From: Nanobdellota archaeon
GTDB taxonomy: Archaea > Nanobdellota > Nanobdellia > Woesearchaeales > WJKV01
Assembly (NCBI GenBank): GCA_023133595.1
Contig: JAGLWF010000007.1
Span: 1-64,000 of the forward strand
Direction: 5' to 3'
Length of the DNA stretch: 64,000 nt
Shown: piece after piece, positions 1 through 15,000 of the stretch
Numbering within the stretch: position 1 is the stretch's first letter
How the letters are laid out: each line of letters begins with the position of its first letter
Made by a program: the position numbers and the translations under genes
The notes under the pieces: generated by a model
The model's database searches: none
Seen by the model: only the letters and a program-made list of their open reading frames with translations
Told to the model about the DNA's origin: nothing

Positions 1-3000
1 TATAGTATCCTCTGTCTCCTGGCAGGTCATCGATACCTTGGGGTAGACGATCTATATTCTCACTTCTTCTTTTAAGTTGTTCAATTCTATTTTTAAGTCT
101 TAATTCTGTTCTTAAAACTTCGTTGACCATTTTTTCCAATCCTTTAATTATATCTTTTCTACTTTCAACTATCTGGACTTCTCCCCCCTCTTCCAATGCT
201 TTCAATAGATTTCTATCTTTTTTAATATCGATTCTCCTGGCTTTGCCCACCGTCCTAACGCCATGAAATTTACCATCAATATAAACATCAACGAACTTCC
301 TAGTATATTCTTCGCCAAGGAAGATATTCCTGCCTTTCAATTCAAATGATATTACCCTTTTTCTACTTTCAACTATCTTAACTCTTCCATCCACTTTCAA
401 TGCATCCAATAAAGCTTTATCATTTACACTATCTAAATGGATTCTCCCATCTTTGCCCACCGTCTTAACACCATAAAGTTTATCATCAACACGAATTTCA
501 ACAGACTTGGAAGCGTATTCTTCGCCAATGAGGATTTTTGAAAGCGAGCTTTCCTTTTTAAATTCAATTTCTTTTCTTATGAGTTTAAGCAAATCATTTA
601 GAACAACTACATTTGTTGCAGACTTTTTCAATTTTGGACGCTTTACAATATACTCCACTATGTTTTCTAGAGATTTTTCCCTGTTTTCAGGTTTCTTGAA
701 CTTAGAGATTTCAGGTTCATTATCTTTAACAAAATCATAAAGAATATAATCCAGATCTTGCAATTCTTCAATCACCTTAGTTCCTTTTTTAAAGTTCTCA
801 AGTTCATCCGTTCCTTCTTCAAGTTGGGGATTTGCATGATCTACCATTTCTTTGAATTGAACTTTTATTAAAGCAATTGTCAGTTCTTCTAGGGATTTTG
901 TTAGAGCTTTCGATTTTCTTGCAGAACTATCCTTCAAATCATCTCTTGCTTCTTTTATATTTTCAATAGCAGAATCATAATCGTAAGCTTTTCCACTTGT
1001 CTGAATTATACTTTTTTCTATATTTTTAACTAGCTCATTTCTACTTTCATCCAGGAGTCTATTCGCTTCTTTTATCTTTCCTTCTTTAATGTATATTCTT
1101 ATATCTTCTATTAGTTTGACACAATCAGAACAAGTATCTTGTAAATTGTTTGTTTTTAGAAACTCGATTTCTGCTTTTTCTACTTCTTTTGTTTGAGCAA
1201 TCATTTCACCTAATAATTCTTCAATCGCAACAGCTCTTCTAACTTCTACAGGCTTTTCAAACACAGCTGGAACCGCCTCTTCAACTGGAAGTTTCTTTGG
1301 ATACAATAAAGTTCTTATTCCAGTAATTTTATTTACAAGTCTTCCTAATGCAAATGTCCCAGCCCATAGAGGCTCTAGTATTTCTCTTATTGATGGCCGT
1401 GTCCAAGCATTGTAAGCATCTATCTCGAAAGCAAGCTTATTCAGGTCCCTTAGATCAATATTAAAAGTATCTACGTTTATTTCAGCCAATCCAAAATCTA
1501 TGATATAAAAATTTCCTTCTTTATCTCTAAGTATATTATCTAAATGGATATCTTTATGATGTATCCTTCTTGGATGAATCTCTTCAATGACATAATCAAC
1601 AATATTCGGCCATTCCTGTTTTCTTACTGTTCCCCCAGCTTCAATATGATCTCTCAAACTAACAGTTCCTTCTAGGAATTCCGTTACTGAAAAATATTCT
1701 GCATCAAACATCTCATGATCTGCAGGAGCTTCCTCTAATTCCTTAAGAAGTCCTTCAAGATCAGTTATCTCTTCTGGTGATTTTCCTTCCTCTTTTCTGA
1801 AAAGCCCGACGAATCCAGGAACTTTATCCAAACCTGATAACTTTTGCAAGACAACTGCCTCCCTGACAAGAGCTTCTCTTGATAATTTCTTAGCAATATG
1901 TTCAGGAAGATTTTCCTTTTCAGGATCAATCCAATAATCAACCTTATGTTTCTTGACAAACAATCTTTCTCCATCAAATAAGGCAAGATAAGCATCTGTC
2001 TGCATCCCTTGTTTTGAGAATAGATTTTCCGGTGTTAATCGCCCCACAATATCTTTTAATCTTTCTTCAATTGCGATTGCTCTCCGGACTTCTGGCCCTT
2101 CAACACTCATCTGCCCTTTCTCTAATATTTTTTCTTTTAGAGATTTTAACCAGGCATTTTCCTTTCTGATGCGCGTATCTATATCATAAGTAAATGGAAA
2201 CTCCTCGGGTGTGTCTTTACTTATTGCAACACCAAAATCAATAAGCCATAATTTTCCATTTTCATCTACCAGAATATTCCTATTGTGTACATCTCCATGA
2301 GCATATCCAAGTTCATGCATTTTTTCAATATTTCGCACAAACCTGTTCCATTCTGATTCGCTTATTTTATTCCCCGCTTTAAGATGATCTTCAAGAGTCA
2401 CTCCTTTAATTTTTTCATAAACAAGATAAGTATTTTCTATTTTTGTTCTGTCAAAACTATAATCAATGAACCTCGGGAAGAATAATTCGATCTCTCCTAT
2501 TTCTGCTTTTTCACTCAGCTCACTTAACATTTTTGCTTCTTTTGCAATAGAAGGAAAACCTAATATATCAGTATAATAGTCTATAGCATGATGAGTTTCA
2601 ATATTTCTTGAGCGCATTTTCCGAAGCTCTTTTTCAGTTTTCGGTTTTTTTATAATTACCACAAATCCATTTTTCTTCCCCTCATAAATGTTGGCTTGTT
2701 GTCCTTTAGATACTAATTCCTCAATATATGCTGGAATTGACGGCAAAGGCCTAAAGAAATGGATTCCCCTATCTAAAAGCCTAGCAAACCAGCCTTCTTC
2801 CTCAATCACAACCGCCCTTCTCACTGTCGGTTCTTCAAGTACTGCAGGCTCTTCAGTATAATCAGATGCAAACTGCACCCCTTCAAGCAAGCTTATATCT
2901 CCCCTGAGCAGTTTTGGAAGTATATCTCTTTTGAAGGCATCTTCAGGAAGATTTTCCCTTATTGTCTTGAACATGGTTCTTCCATGCTTGTATGCCCAGA

Positions 3001-6000
3001 AGGCAGTTTCATAACCTGCTCTCTCAAGCCTGAGCTCTTCTGCTTCAATATCAAAGCCGCTGTCGCTCCTTTCACCTTCTTTTGTGAAAAGCTCTGCAAA
3101 GTATTTGCTCATATGATATTCCCAATCTTCTGCAAAACCTTCAGTGATTAGTTCTTCAGGGAAAATCCCTCTTTTTGTGGTTTTATGGATGAAGTGGCCG
3201 AATTCGTGCATAAATGTGGAAAGGATTCCTTGGACTGTCTTCTGCCTTTCTGCATTTATCCTGATTGTAGGGAAGAAGCCGAACCGGTCGTAGAATTCTG
3301 CACTAACAGGTATTTGATTTTTGTCAGTCCAATATTTGTCGCTGCTTATCTTTATCCTTAAGGATTTATAATCTACTTTTCCAATATAATTTAGCTGTGC
3401 ATTCTGCACAAGGTTGAGATATTCAATCAGATTGGTCTTCCTGTCCTTGTAAGGCCATATCTCAGAGTTGATTAACGTTGATATGAAGGCCTCTACTTTC
3501 CTGATTTCATCTCCTGTATGTCCAAACAATTCTCCTTCCCTTATTCTGTTGAAATAATCTTCTGCCTCTTCTTCCCTTAATCTTTGCTTTCTCCAATTTT
3601 CCTTGAAATCCTCCATAAACGTCTGCCTGATTGTTGCATCTTCAAATACTGCAGACATGATCATCTTTTGTATTGTTCTTCTTTGTTCGCTTGTAGGTTT
3701 GTCAGGATCTATCTTCCCTTCTGCAATGTATGCCTCTTTCAAGCTATTGACTTCTGACTGGACTATTTCCTTGTCAAAATTATTTTTCAAGCTTGCTTCA
3801 ACTGCATCAGAATAAGTTGATTTATCTATCAGCTCTCTCAGAAGAGGCCTTGTATCAAAGAATCTTCTTACTTTTATTCCCCGCTCTTTTATTTCAACTG
3901 TATCCTTTTCCAAGAAATCTTCAGGGATTATTCTTGCCGCTAATGCATAATCCACATTCTCACTTTTTGAAGGCAATGATTTGATGACCTCTTCAAGCAG
4001 TTCTTCATTTCTTGGCCATCTGATAAAACCGAAGAAAGTCCTTCTTTCGAATGTATTTCTCAGGAATTTCAAGCTTTCTTCAGTCTCTCCAATCCTCAAT
4101 AATGCATTTACAGTCCAGAAATTGTCAGCACTAAACGAATCTATCAATAAGCTCACTGCTGCATCCTTGTCTGCCTGGCTGAATTCTTTCCAGTTTGCCT
4201 GCGCTAAATTCTTGATATCTTCTGATGACAAAGCTTTCTTTTCAAGTATGCTCTGTGCTTCCTTATTTTCTATGAAAACACCTTCTTCAGGCATCTCTTC
4301 TTCTGGAACAGCTATTCCAAATTGTTTTGTTATCTTTTCTTTTATATCAGGATCTGCTCTTGTATAATATCCCTTGATTTTATCTATTATTTCTGCTCTT
4401 TCAGCAGGGTTCCTTTCTATTATCTTTGGGAGGATGCCTCCAATAATCTCATCTTCCAGTTTTTCTACCTCTCCTCTTTTCTGGCCGTGATTATCGATTA
4501 ATGTGAATAGTCTGTCTAGTGCAGGCAGCCCAATACTGATTATATTTTCTACAACTTCTGCATGTCTTTTCCACAGTCTTTGCTTTTCTCTATTAAGTTC
4601 TCTTCCATGAGCAAGGGACATAGGTTTTCTGCTCGCCTGCTTAAAATTGCTGTCATAACCAGCAAGGAAGTTTGTATTGACCTTCACTCTCAACCATGTC
4701 CAAACGCCTTTCAGACTGTCAGCAGCTCCTGCAGCAAGTATGTTAAGAATGAAGGGCTCTTTTTCTTCAACCTCTACAGGTTCTTCTTCAATCGCAACAG
4801 CTCTCTTCACTTCTACCGGCTTTTCGAACACAGCTGGAACTTCTTCTTCAACTGGAAGTTTTTCTGGAAATACTTCGGAAACAGGTTTAGCAACATACGC
4901 AGAAGTTACTACATATTTTAATCCAGGATGATATATCCTTTCTTCAATAGAAACTTTACTATCTGTAGCATAGGTATCCATGATATGGTGATCAAATAGA
5001 TATGTCTCTGTAAATTGTCTATTTGAAAGACCGCCAGCTTCAGTTGTTATCAAAAGCTCAAAATTATTTTCTTCTGCAAACTCATACACTTTTTCCATTA
5101 TCCTATCAATAAGTTCTTCATCTTTTTCAGTTGTTAATGAACGAACTAATCCCTCAGAAGGATCAAAACCAATCATGATCAATCGATTTCCTTGAAGATT
5201 AAGCAACAAAGCTCCTTCATGCTCTCCATTCCCAATCACTTTGACTATGATGAGATCTTCTCGCGCCTGATCATATGGATGGTCTCCAAAACATTCTCCA
5301 GAGAATTTTCCCTGCCAGAGATCAAGGAGAATCTTCTTCTTGAAAATCAATTCTATCTTCTTCGCTGCAGCAGCTTCTTTTGTCTCACTTTCAGTCATTT
5401 CTGTCTTTGCTCTGATAATTAGTTGCCATAAATCAGAAGCTTTCAGTTTTGGAACAAAATCCTCCATATCTAGAATCTCCATTGCATCTACCAGTGCAAT
5501 ATTGGCTTCTGGCAATTTATCAAAGAATTCATTCTCTTCTTGATTAACAAATTGCCTCAAGACAGATAGGTCAATCCTTTCAAACACTTTATACAATAAG
5601 ACATTTATTTCGTCTTTATTCAATTCCAGTTTTTTGAATACTTTTTTCTTTATATTGCCTTTTTGATCTTTTGCTCTCAATCCAGCTTTGAGGGAAATGC
5701 CATATTCTTGCTCGAGAGCATCCCATTCACCTTCTTCAATCATCTGAGCAATTTTTCTATCTATTTCTGGGGTTATCTCTATCTTCTTTGCCCTCAGATT
5801 CTTGCGTATGATCTTCTTTATAGTTTCAGCTTTCTCTTTTGTCCTCATTCCAGGGGAAAGTGAAATACCATATTCTTTTTCGATCTCTTCCCAGCTTTCC
5901 TCTTCTACCAATTCATCAATCCTTTTATCAATATCAGAGAATTTTTTCTTTATATCTTCAATATCAATTTTCATCTCAGCATCCAGTAGATCAGAAATTG

Positions 6001-9000
6001 AATTTCTTAATTCTTCTTCAAGTCCAGGCTCTAATTCCCTTTCAACTGTACGCGTTGTGAATTCAAATGATTTTATTGATTCCTTGAAATCCACTGTCTT
6101 TAGCCGTTCATCAATTGCCTTTAATGCCTTGACAGGTTGATCTACCAAATCTTTAAGATCTTCAAATTCTGGAACTTTGAATAGATTATCATAATTACGT
6201 TCATCAAATTCCTCATCTTTATACCTTAAAAGAGGAATATACATCTCATAGTCTATAATTGGCTCGCTGTAATATACTCGTGTTAAGAATTCTTCATAAT
6301 CTCTATCAGCAGTTTTAATAATTTTAGATATTGCCTGTTTTCTATGCTCTGGTTTCTTAATCTGATCTATTTTTTCGGCAGCAGCCTTTAATCTGCTAAG
6401 ATAAAGATCAAGTCTGTTTTCATTCATATCGTATTTAACTGTTGCAGCATATTCTAAGAAGATTTTGCTTGTAAGTTTATCTTCATTCTTTATAACATCC
6501 CTAAGGTATACACCTATTTCAGATCCAACAAGCCCAGTGAATATAATAAATGCCAGTGTATACTGCCTACCCTCAAAGTTATGAGCCTTCATTTTTTCAA
6601 TCAAAGTAGGGATAATAGCAAATATCTCAAGACCCTTCATACGTGCCAGCAAAACTGCTGCTGTTTCAGCTGGGGTCATATAACGATCTTCTTCAATATA
6701 CTCTAATAGAAAAGATATTGAATCTTCTTCTGCGATTGCAGCAAAAGCATTGATGGTCTCAATTAGATATTTATCACTTTCTTCTTGTGCAATTTCTTTA
6801 GGATCTTCCTCTTTTAATATATATTTTAAAACTGGGATTGCTTCTCTTGCATCAGACCCCATGTTTGTCAAAGCATGAAGAGCAATCAAACGTGTCTGAT
6901 AATCTTCAGATTTCAATCCTTCAAGAAGTATTGGCATTAATTTTGTTTTTTCATCTAGTATATATGAAAGCGCAGCTGCAACGGCAACTCTTATTGCAAG
7001 GTCCTCTTCTTTTTTCAAGATACTCTTTAGTTTAGATCGGAATTCTAAATGTTCCTCAGGAGTAAAAAATTGAGGATGACTTAATGGATTTCGTAACATC
7101 CTTGCTGCGAGAAGACGTATTTGATAATCTTCATCATCCTTAGCAACAACATCAATAGCCGCTTTTATTGCAGGAGAGACTTCAGGATCTCTAAGATGTG
7201 AAATTGGACTTATATATGAAATTAAAGTAGATATTCCATACAAACGAACACGTACGTCTTTATCATAAAGTGCTTGTATCATGATCAAAATCTTTCTATC
7301 CGAAACTCCTGCCCGCAATGAAAATGCCGCAATCCTTTCTGCAGGGGTATCGCCAGTCCTAGAAATTTCAAAAATAGTATCTAATATTTTAGATTGGATA
7401 CCTGATCCGCTTCGCTTATACAATTCGTGCGCTAACTTTATTGCATGCAAGCGCATTGGAAGATCCTTGTGCTCTAAAAGAGGAAGTAAAATAGGAAGAG
7501 GGGTTGCTCCAAAAGGTCCATTTATCATTGCTGTTATAAGAGCAATCTTCATCGGAATACTTAATTTATCTCTTCGACTATAAACTGCTTCAACATCTAC
7601 ATCAGGATATTTTACATGTATTGCATCAAGAGGAACAGCAACATCATATTTTCCAAGTTCGATTAATTCTGGAATCTCTTCGGACTTAAATCCAAGCGTA
7701 TCTTTCATCAGTTCAAGTGCTGCTACAATCTCTTTGGGATTGTAACCGTCCATCAAATATCTAGATATTATGTTTACAATCTGAGGTTCAGGAAATGTCG
7801 GACTACTAATAAGTCCAATCAGACTGCGCGGATCTTTGCTATATTTTTCAGCTTCTCCTGGAACATCTTCATATGGCCTGTCGCCTACTAATTTCAAGAA
7901 ATCTTCTTCTGTAAACTCTCTTCCTTCAATTAATTTTCCTTCTGGCCCAAGCATTTCTATCTTATAAGGTCTTACAATAGGCTTCTCTGAAGCCAAATAG
8001 ATCCCTCCTCGATATTTTATGAAAACTCTTACTTGTTCAGGACCCATTGCATCAACATATGTATGAAAATCAATTGCATCTGGCTGATATGCTAGAAGCT
8101 CGCGGATCACATCCTGTTCAGCAGAAAGAATCAGAGGAATATATTCTTCTTCTAGCCCTGATTCAACAAATATCGTGCCCAAATTTGAAACTTTATCAGA
8201 AATCCTAATCAGTGCATTATCTATGCTAAAAAGAGGTTTATCTACTACTTTTTTGCCTTCAGCATCTACTGCAAAAGCTTCAATAGTATAACGTGTGCGT
8301 TGTTTTTCACGTTCTCTAACGAGTTTTATTGTTTCAATACTAGAAGTAAATGTTATCTTCGCACCAACAGCTCCAAGTCTTCTTGCACGTTCTTCTAAAG
8401 TACTGCCCAATCGCTCTTGTAATTTTGTTGCAAAATATTGCGCAAAATTCTCTTGCAAAGGAAACCCTTCAAGCGGTTTCATCTCTATTGGTTTTCCTTC
8501 TTCATCAAGTTCTTCAATAGCAATAGCTCTTCGAACTTCTGGTTTGATTTCTCTTATTCTTTTTCCAAATCTCTCGTAAATTTCTTTGATCTCTGCTCTT
8601 AAAAGGTTATCTTCTGGCAAATACATTTGCGCAAGCCTATTAAGTATCTTAAAGTTAAATTTGTATCTCTCTACTAGTTTAGGACGTCTTCCTGCAAGTA
8701 TTCTTTCAATATTAGTTTTTTCATAGTCAGTTACTTTTCGAAGATAATCTTCTGCAGAGATGCCGATTTCCTGATTTGCAATCAGCATCAGATTTGAAAA
8801 CCGGAAGTGAGCTTCTTCTGATACTTCTGGATTTCTTGACATGAATGCTAGTCCCCCAGAATAATCTCCAAAGAAAGATCGAAGACTGTACCGATTCTCA
8901 TTAGCATCATAATCTTCAATGAATGCTTTCCAAGGCGAAACATCTATTCCTTGTTGTTCTAACATACGTAATTTCCTTCTAAAAATATAATCTATGATAT

Positions 9001-12000
9001 TTTGCTCCCCATAACCAAGAAAAGCTCCTATTGGGGTTCCTTCATATCCTAATTCATGATAGAGTTCTCCGAAACCCGAAATGTATTTTTTCAACCCTTC
9101 ATCAGTTTTTATCTTCTCCACTTCCTCTGGTTTAATTACATATGCCCCATCTGGAAGTTTTATCCTTGAAAAAGATAAGAAAGCTTCTCTTGTTTTATCA
9201 ATATTGTATATTATCAGATCATCTCCCCTTTCAATAAAATCAATTCCAAAGGTCTCTTTAATCTCAGAAAGAGCTTCCTCAGCATCTATAACTTTTTTAT
9301 CTTTGAGTTCCTCTAAAAATCCTGCTCTAATCCCAAGCAAGACACTAGCAATTTCAGGGTCAGCCACAATAGCTTTTGCTTTTTCATCTGGCCAGTCTGC
9401 TAAGAAATCATTCAATTGTATTGCCTTTTGTTTCACTTCTTCAATCACAACAGCTCTCCGAACTCTTGTAAGTTTTTCAAACACAGCAGGCAGTTCTTCA
9501 ACAGCAAGTTTATCCTGAAAATCCCTGATTAATGCCTGCAATCTCAGAATTTCTTTGTTTGTATTATATGCAGTATCATAAATATTATCCAGCTGCTGTT
9601 TCAAGACGCGGATCTTATTATCAATCTCCTCCACGCCTGGAATTTTTGCATCTTTTGCCCTGTCAATAAATGCCTTGATGCTTGCAATATTATTTTCACG
9701 TCTTCCAAGACCTTTATCTTGACCCAAGAATTCATATGCTTCATTCACAGCTTTGAATGCAGCTTCTGCCTCTTTCTGGACTTCTTCTGGATATGCTCGC
9801 CACTTATCAGGATGATAATCCATTGCTTTTGTTCTATACGCTTTTTTCAATGCTGTCTTGTCCCAAACAGGTCCCAAGCCAAGAATATATTCTGCAGCTT
9901 CTTTTGCATCCCTCAGATACCACATCCCAGATTTGATTCCTGCAAATGATGCCCGGGCCAATTCCTTCTCAAAATTCAACAATGACTGCACTTTATCATC
10001 AAGAATATCAGCAAGAAGAACATCTTTCGAAGCTTCTAGTTCTGCTATTTCATTCTTTCTTGTGTGTATGGCTATCTCTAAATCAACAAGCTCTTTTTGA
10101 TTAGCCTCAATTATACCCATATATCTCTTTATTTTCTTCCAGATTGTTTCTGGAGATTCTACAACCAACTCTTCTGTAAATGCGGTTTCCAGCTTCTCGT
10201 TCAGATCACCTATCACTTGATCAGTATATCCACTGGATATACGTACTCTTCTTTGAAACGGTACTCCAACCTGTTCTCTTTCGAAAATATTATTCAAGAT
10301 CGCTTCAGCATAATTTGGATCCAGGGAAGTTCCATAGTTCAGCCAGAACCATTGGAAAGCTTCGACTATCTCAGGAGTAATCTCTGAAAATTCATTGCTC
10401 GATGCCCGAAGATTTGAATATGCTTCTTCTATGAATCTAGCTTTCAGCTCAGGCCGACCTATTTCAGCAGCTATCTTATATTTAGTAACATATGAAAAGA
10501 CAACAAACATTTTTCTCTGTCGGTCTGCAATAGTTCCTTCACCAAGAGAACGCACAAAAGTTTCTGCTTGTCCTTTGGAAATCATTGGTCTTTGTTTCCC
10601 TCCTGGCACAGAAACTCCACTCAGCATCTTCATGGACAAGTCAGACAGTACATCTCTTGTATCTTTTTTGTATATCTCAATCAGCTTCAGAATATCAACT
10701 TTTAATCTGAATTGCTGATGATCAACAAGATCTAATTCTTTGTTCAAAGCAGTCTCAACACGCCGAGCACTAGATAATCTAGAGCCATATGTTTTCTGGA
10801 ACAATATGAAATCTTTAACAGTTTCATCACCAAATGCTCTATACTCTATTGAAGGGAATCTTAACAATGCTTCTGCTATGTCAAAATCTTTACGTGCAAT
10901 AGCAGCCATGACTGAAATGAATTTCTTCTGCCTATCACCCTGTAAATTGTCCTCCAGATTTGTCAAAAAGAATCCTGCATTATCATCGCTCATGCGAAGC
11001 GCTATTGCTCTCTTAACAAGTTCTGGCTTCTCGAACACAGCAGGAACAACTTCCTCGTATAATGGTAATTTCTCAGGCTCGACAAATTCTGCAATCTCTT
11101 CATAGAATGGACCATAATCAGTCCATCTCCAGAAGTCCATCAAAGCATCTACAGCAGGTTCTCGTTCATCCTTATCAAGCCTTCTTGCAAGTTTTATAAG
11201 AGCTAAAACTACAGCTTCGTGATGTTCATCATAAACAACATTATCAAGGATATCAATTAATGGCTCAGTAGCTGATTCGATCGCAGATGCAGGAAGATAA
11301 GCTGCTAATTTTCCAAGTATGTTAGCAATTTGAGTATAAACATCTTCATTGTCAGGATCTTTCAATATCTTGGTTAAAACTTCAGGATCTACCCGTCCCA
11401 TTTCTTCTAACCCCTGGCGTGCATAGCGGACATCATTGTAATCATCAGATCTCAAACCATTAATTAATTTTTCAACTCTTGTCTCTGGAATGAATCTTCT
11501 TATTAATTCATTAAATATACCACTTGAAACACCAAACAAGCCTAGTGTCAGGACCATACCACCAGCAGACATTACAGTCATAATTTCTGGAGATATTGCG
11601 ATTGCTCTCCTGACAGATGGAATTTCTTCAATAGCAACAGCTCTTCGGACAGCAGGTGCTTCTGCTGGTCTCAATCCTTTGATAACAATTTCTTGTGTGC
11701 CTATTTTAACTATATCGCCTTCATGCAGTTCAGCAAGCCTGATTTTTTTGCTGTTGACAAAAGTGCCCCATTGGCTTATATCTTCCAAGTACCATTTGCC
11801 ATTCTCAAAATACATCTGCGCATGTCTTCTTGATGCGCGCAGATTCTCTGCAGACACGCGGATGTCACTAGTGGTCAATCTTCCGATGCTGATAGGATTC
11901 TCCCGGGTCCTGGAAATATCCAGTGAGAACTCTGTTCCTTCCAGCACAACTTTTTCTATCAATGGTCGGATAGGGGCTTCTTCTATTGGAGGAAGTTCAG

Positions 12001-15000
12001 CTCTTGCCTTCAAACCAGGATTGACTTCTTCAACTTTTGCCAGGAATATCACTTTGAAACTTTCAGTATCCAATCTCATAGCTGCATGATCTAAAATATC
12101 ATGTGAGACTTCGTTCAGGCCATGCATCCGCAGCATTACATTGATCATGTTCATGAACAATGAATTGTTTACCTGTTTGAAAAGCCGGGCATTTGCAGCA
12201 TAGATATAGAATTCTGCGATTTTGTCAATGACTTCTTCTATTGGCGTGATTCCAGGTTTCATCTTCATGAATTCTGCTATTATCTTTCTCATTGCTTCGA
12301 TATAACTCGTGACAAAATCTCCATTTGGATAGAAATGCCTGAAACCCCAGTTTGCAGACCATGCATCTTCATCAAGTCTATCAAGCCGAATTCTTTGGAT
12401 ACCTGCTCTTTCTGTTATCTGGCTTCTGGCATCAGATATTCTTCTGGCAAGAGTCTCATACTGGGGAGTGCCTTTTTCATAATTTTTTCTTGCTTTACGA
12501 AGATTCACATATTCTTCAAGTAATGTTTCATATTTACTGACATCTTTTACATAACTATCATCTGTGAGACCGTGCCTGACAGCTAATTTGTATACATCAA
12601 AACTTGCTTCATCGTATTCACTCGACGGATCTTCAGTCATACGGATAACTCCCTGAGGAACTTTGTATAGTTTTCCAGCTCGTTGATAATATTCTCTATT
12701 TCCAGTCTGGCCAGCGACTGCAAGCCTGTGCATTTCTTGCAGAAGGCTTTCAAAGGAATCATAATCAAGATGACCTCCCAGCAACAAGCCTTTTAAGAAT
12801 TCCTCTCTCGCTTCAGCATTATTCATCCAATAATTGTTCGGGGTTGCAGGAGTTGCTTGTTGTGGATCTCTTACAAGCCCCTGCCATGGAATAAATCTTT
12901 CTAATTGTGCTCTACTCTCAACATTCAATAGTTTTAGAAGAATCCCTTTGATTGCTTTCCTGTTTTCTGCAGAGATCCCTCGCTGTATGACAGTGACGCT
13001 TTTCGTTCCTAATCTCAATGCTTCTTTGAATTTATCAGCAGAAAGAGATAAGGCTCCAGCAGGACCATGATCTAATATCACTTGGGAATAATCTTTGGTA
13101 TAAACTGCGACTCTCCAGGTCTCAATCTTTCCAGTCTTGGGATTTAGGATGCTGACCATCTGTCCTTTTCTAGGAAGATTCAAATCAAAAGCAACGCTCT
13201 CTTCTAATTTCTTTTCAGCTAACTCAATCAATTGAGGCAGTTCTTCTATAGGATAAGAAATAACACCTTTCTCATTCCGTAAAAATATCATCATGTCTTG
13301 ATATCTATCAACAACAAAATCCTGCGACTCTTTCTCGAATTCATTCCAGATCGTAATCTTGGCACCAGCATCTGGAAGACGGGTTTCTGGTCTTGTCTTT
13401 GCAATCTCAGCTCTTTTTTGAAACAAATCTAATTTAAACATGTATGCTTTGCTGTCACGGGTCCGCTGTAAAATAACCTCATTAAACTTAGCAATATAAT
13501 CAAGAACTATGAATTTTTCAGAGACACTCAAGCCTTCACGCCAGAGATAAACCTCTTCATCAGGCAATGGCAGTCCTGCTTCTTTTGCTTTTGCCATATC
13601 CATGCGCTCCTTAAACATATCCCAAGGTATCTCCAAACCTTGATTATCTGAGAGCCTGACCACTATGGCTGTTCTCTTGTCAGTATATTCAAGAATCTTG
13701 ACAACATCTGCCTTTTCCTCTGTCTTGCGCCAGATGGATACAATCGATTTTGCAGGCGGAAGATCCTCAATAGCAACAGCCCTCTTCACCATTGGTTCCT
13801 CTATCTCTTCCTCAAGAGCCTCGATAATAGGGGTTTCAAAGATAATCCTAGGACTTTTCCTTATCTCTTTTTTAGTGTAATGCTTCTGCCAAGGTTCAAC
13901 CCAGTATTTACGTGCAAAATTCGTGACAACAGTTTTAAGAGCAACAGGCAATCCTGCAACACCTTTCTTTTTCCAGTATTCTTTTGCGTCAAACTTATGC
14001 ACACCCGGCAATGTGTCAAACACATCTGGATCAATAATAGAGAATATGTATTTGTCTCCTTTGACTTCATAGAAGACCTTTCCAGTGTTAAAGACTTTTC
14101 CTCTCGCTGGTCCGCCGCCAGCATCTGAATCAGAGATGTCTAGTACAAATCCTGGCTCTTTTCTAGTGCTTTCCACATTTCTCAGGAATGTTGCCCATGC
14201 AATCTTGAATTTATCTTGATCCTTTATTCCCTGTGGTAATTCTTTAATAGAGATCCCTGGTGCGAATTTCTGTGTTATCAATCTTTTATAATTTCCATCT
14301 GCATCTGTATAGATAATCATATCATCAAACACTGTCTGTACAATAACATCCTGCTTTCTCCAGGATTCTGGGATGATCTCTTTTTGAGTATTGAGTTTCA
14401 ATGCAACATTATGCATATCTCTCATCAATTTGATCACAGAAGTAAAGTCAACATCATGCCTTTCTTTAGATATCTTGAAAACTTTGGCAACACCATCTTC
14501 ATCAAGGAAGATATAATTCTTATTCTCTGCTCCTTCAGAGAACAGGGTCGCTTTATGCCCTCCGATAGAATCAATATATTTTTCCACATCTTCTGTGATA
14601 ACTCTAGAACCAAACAAAGCACCCAATAATAGTTCAATATCCCTGCGCTCTTTGATAGGGGCTTTTTCATAGAGATCATATATCCTATCAAGCAGATAAA
14701 TCCTATTTTTTATCTCTCCGTATGGAAGAGAAGAATCTAAGTAGAATAGATTATTAGCTTTCTTTAAAGAATCGATAAAGTTATTTAATCTTATATTTCC
14801 TTCAACATCTCCAACAATCCCTTCTAGAGTATCTGGTGCTGTTTCTCTGTCAATCTCTCTTCTCCAAGGCATTTCTCGCGTATCATGCTCCAGATCCAAT
14901 ACATCTTCATAGATCTTCTTTAATTCTGAAGCTAATCCTGGATTCTTGACAGCAATCTTTTCTTTCAATATCGAATCAATAAATTCTCTTTGAGCTGCAA

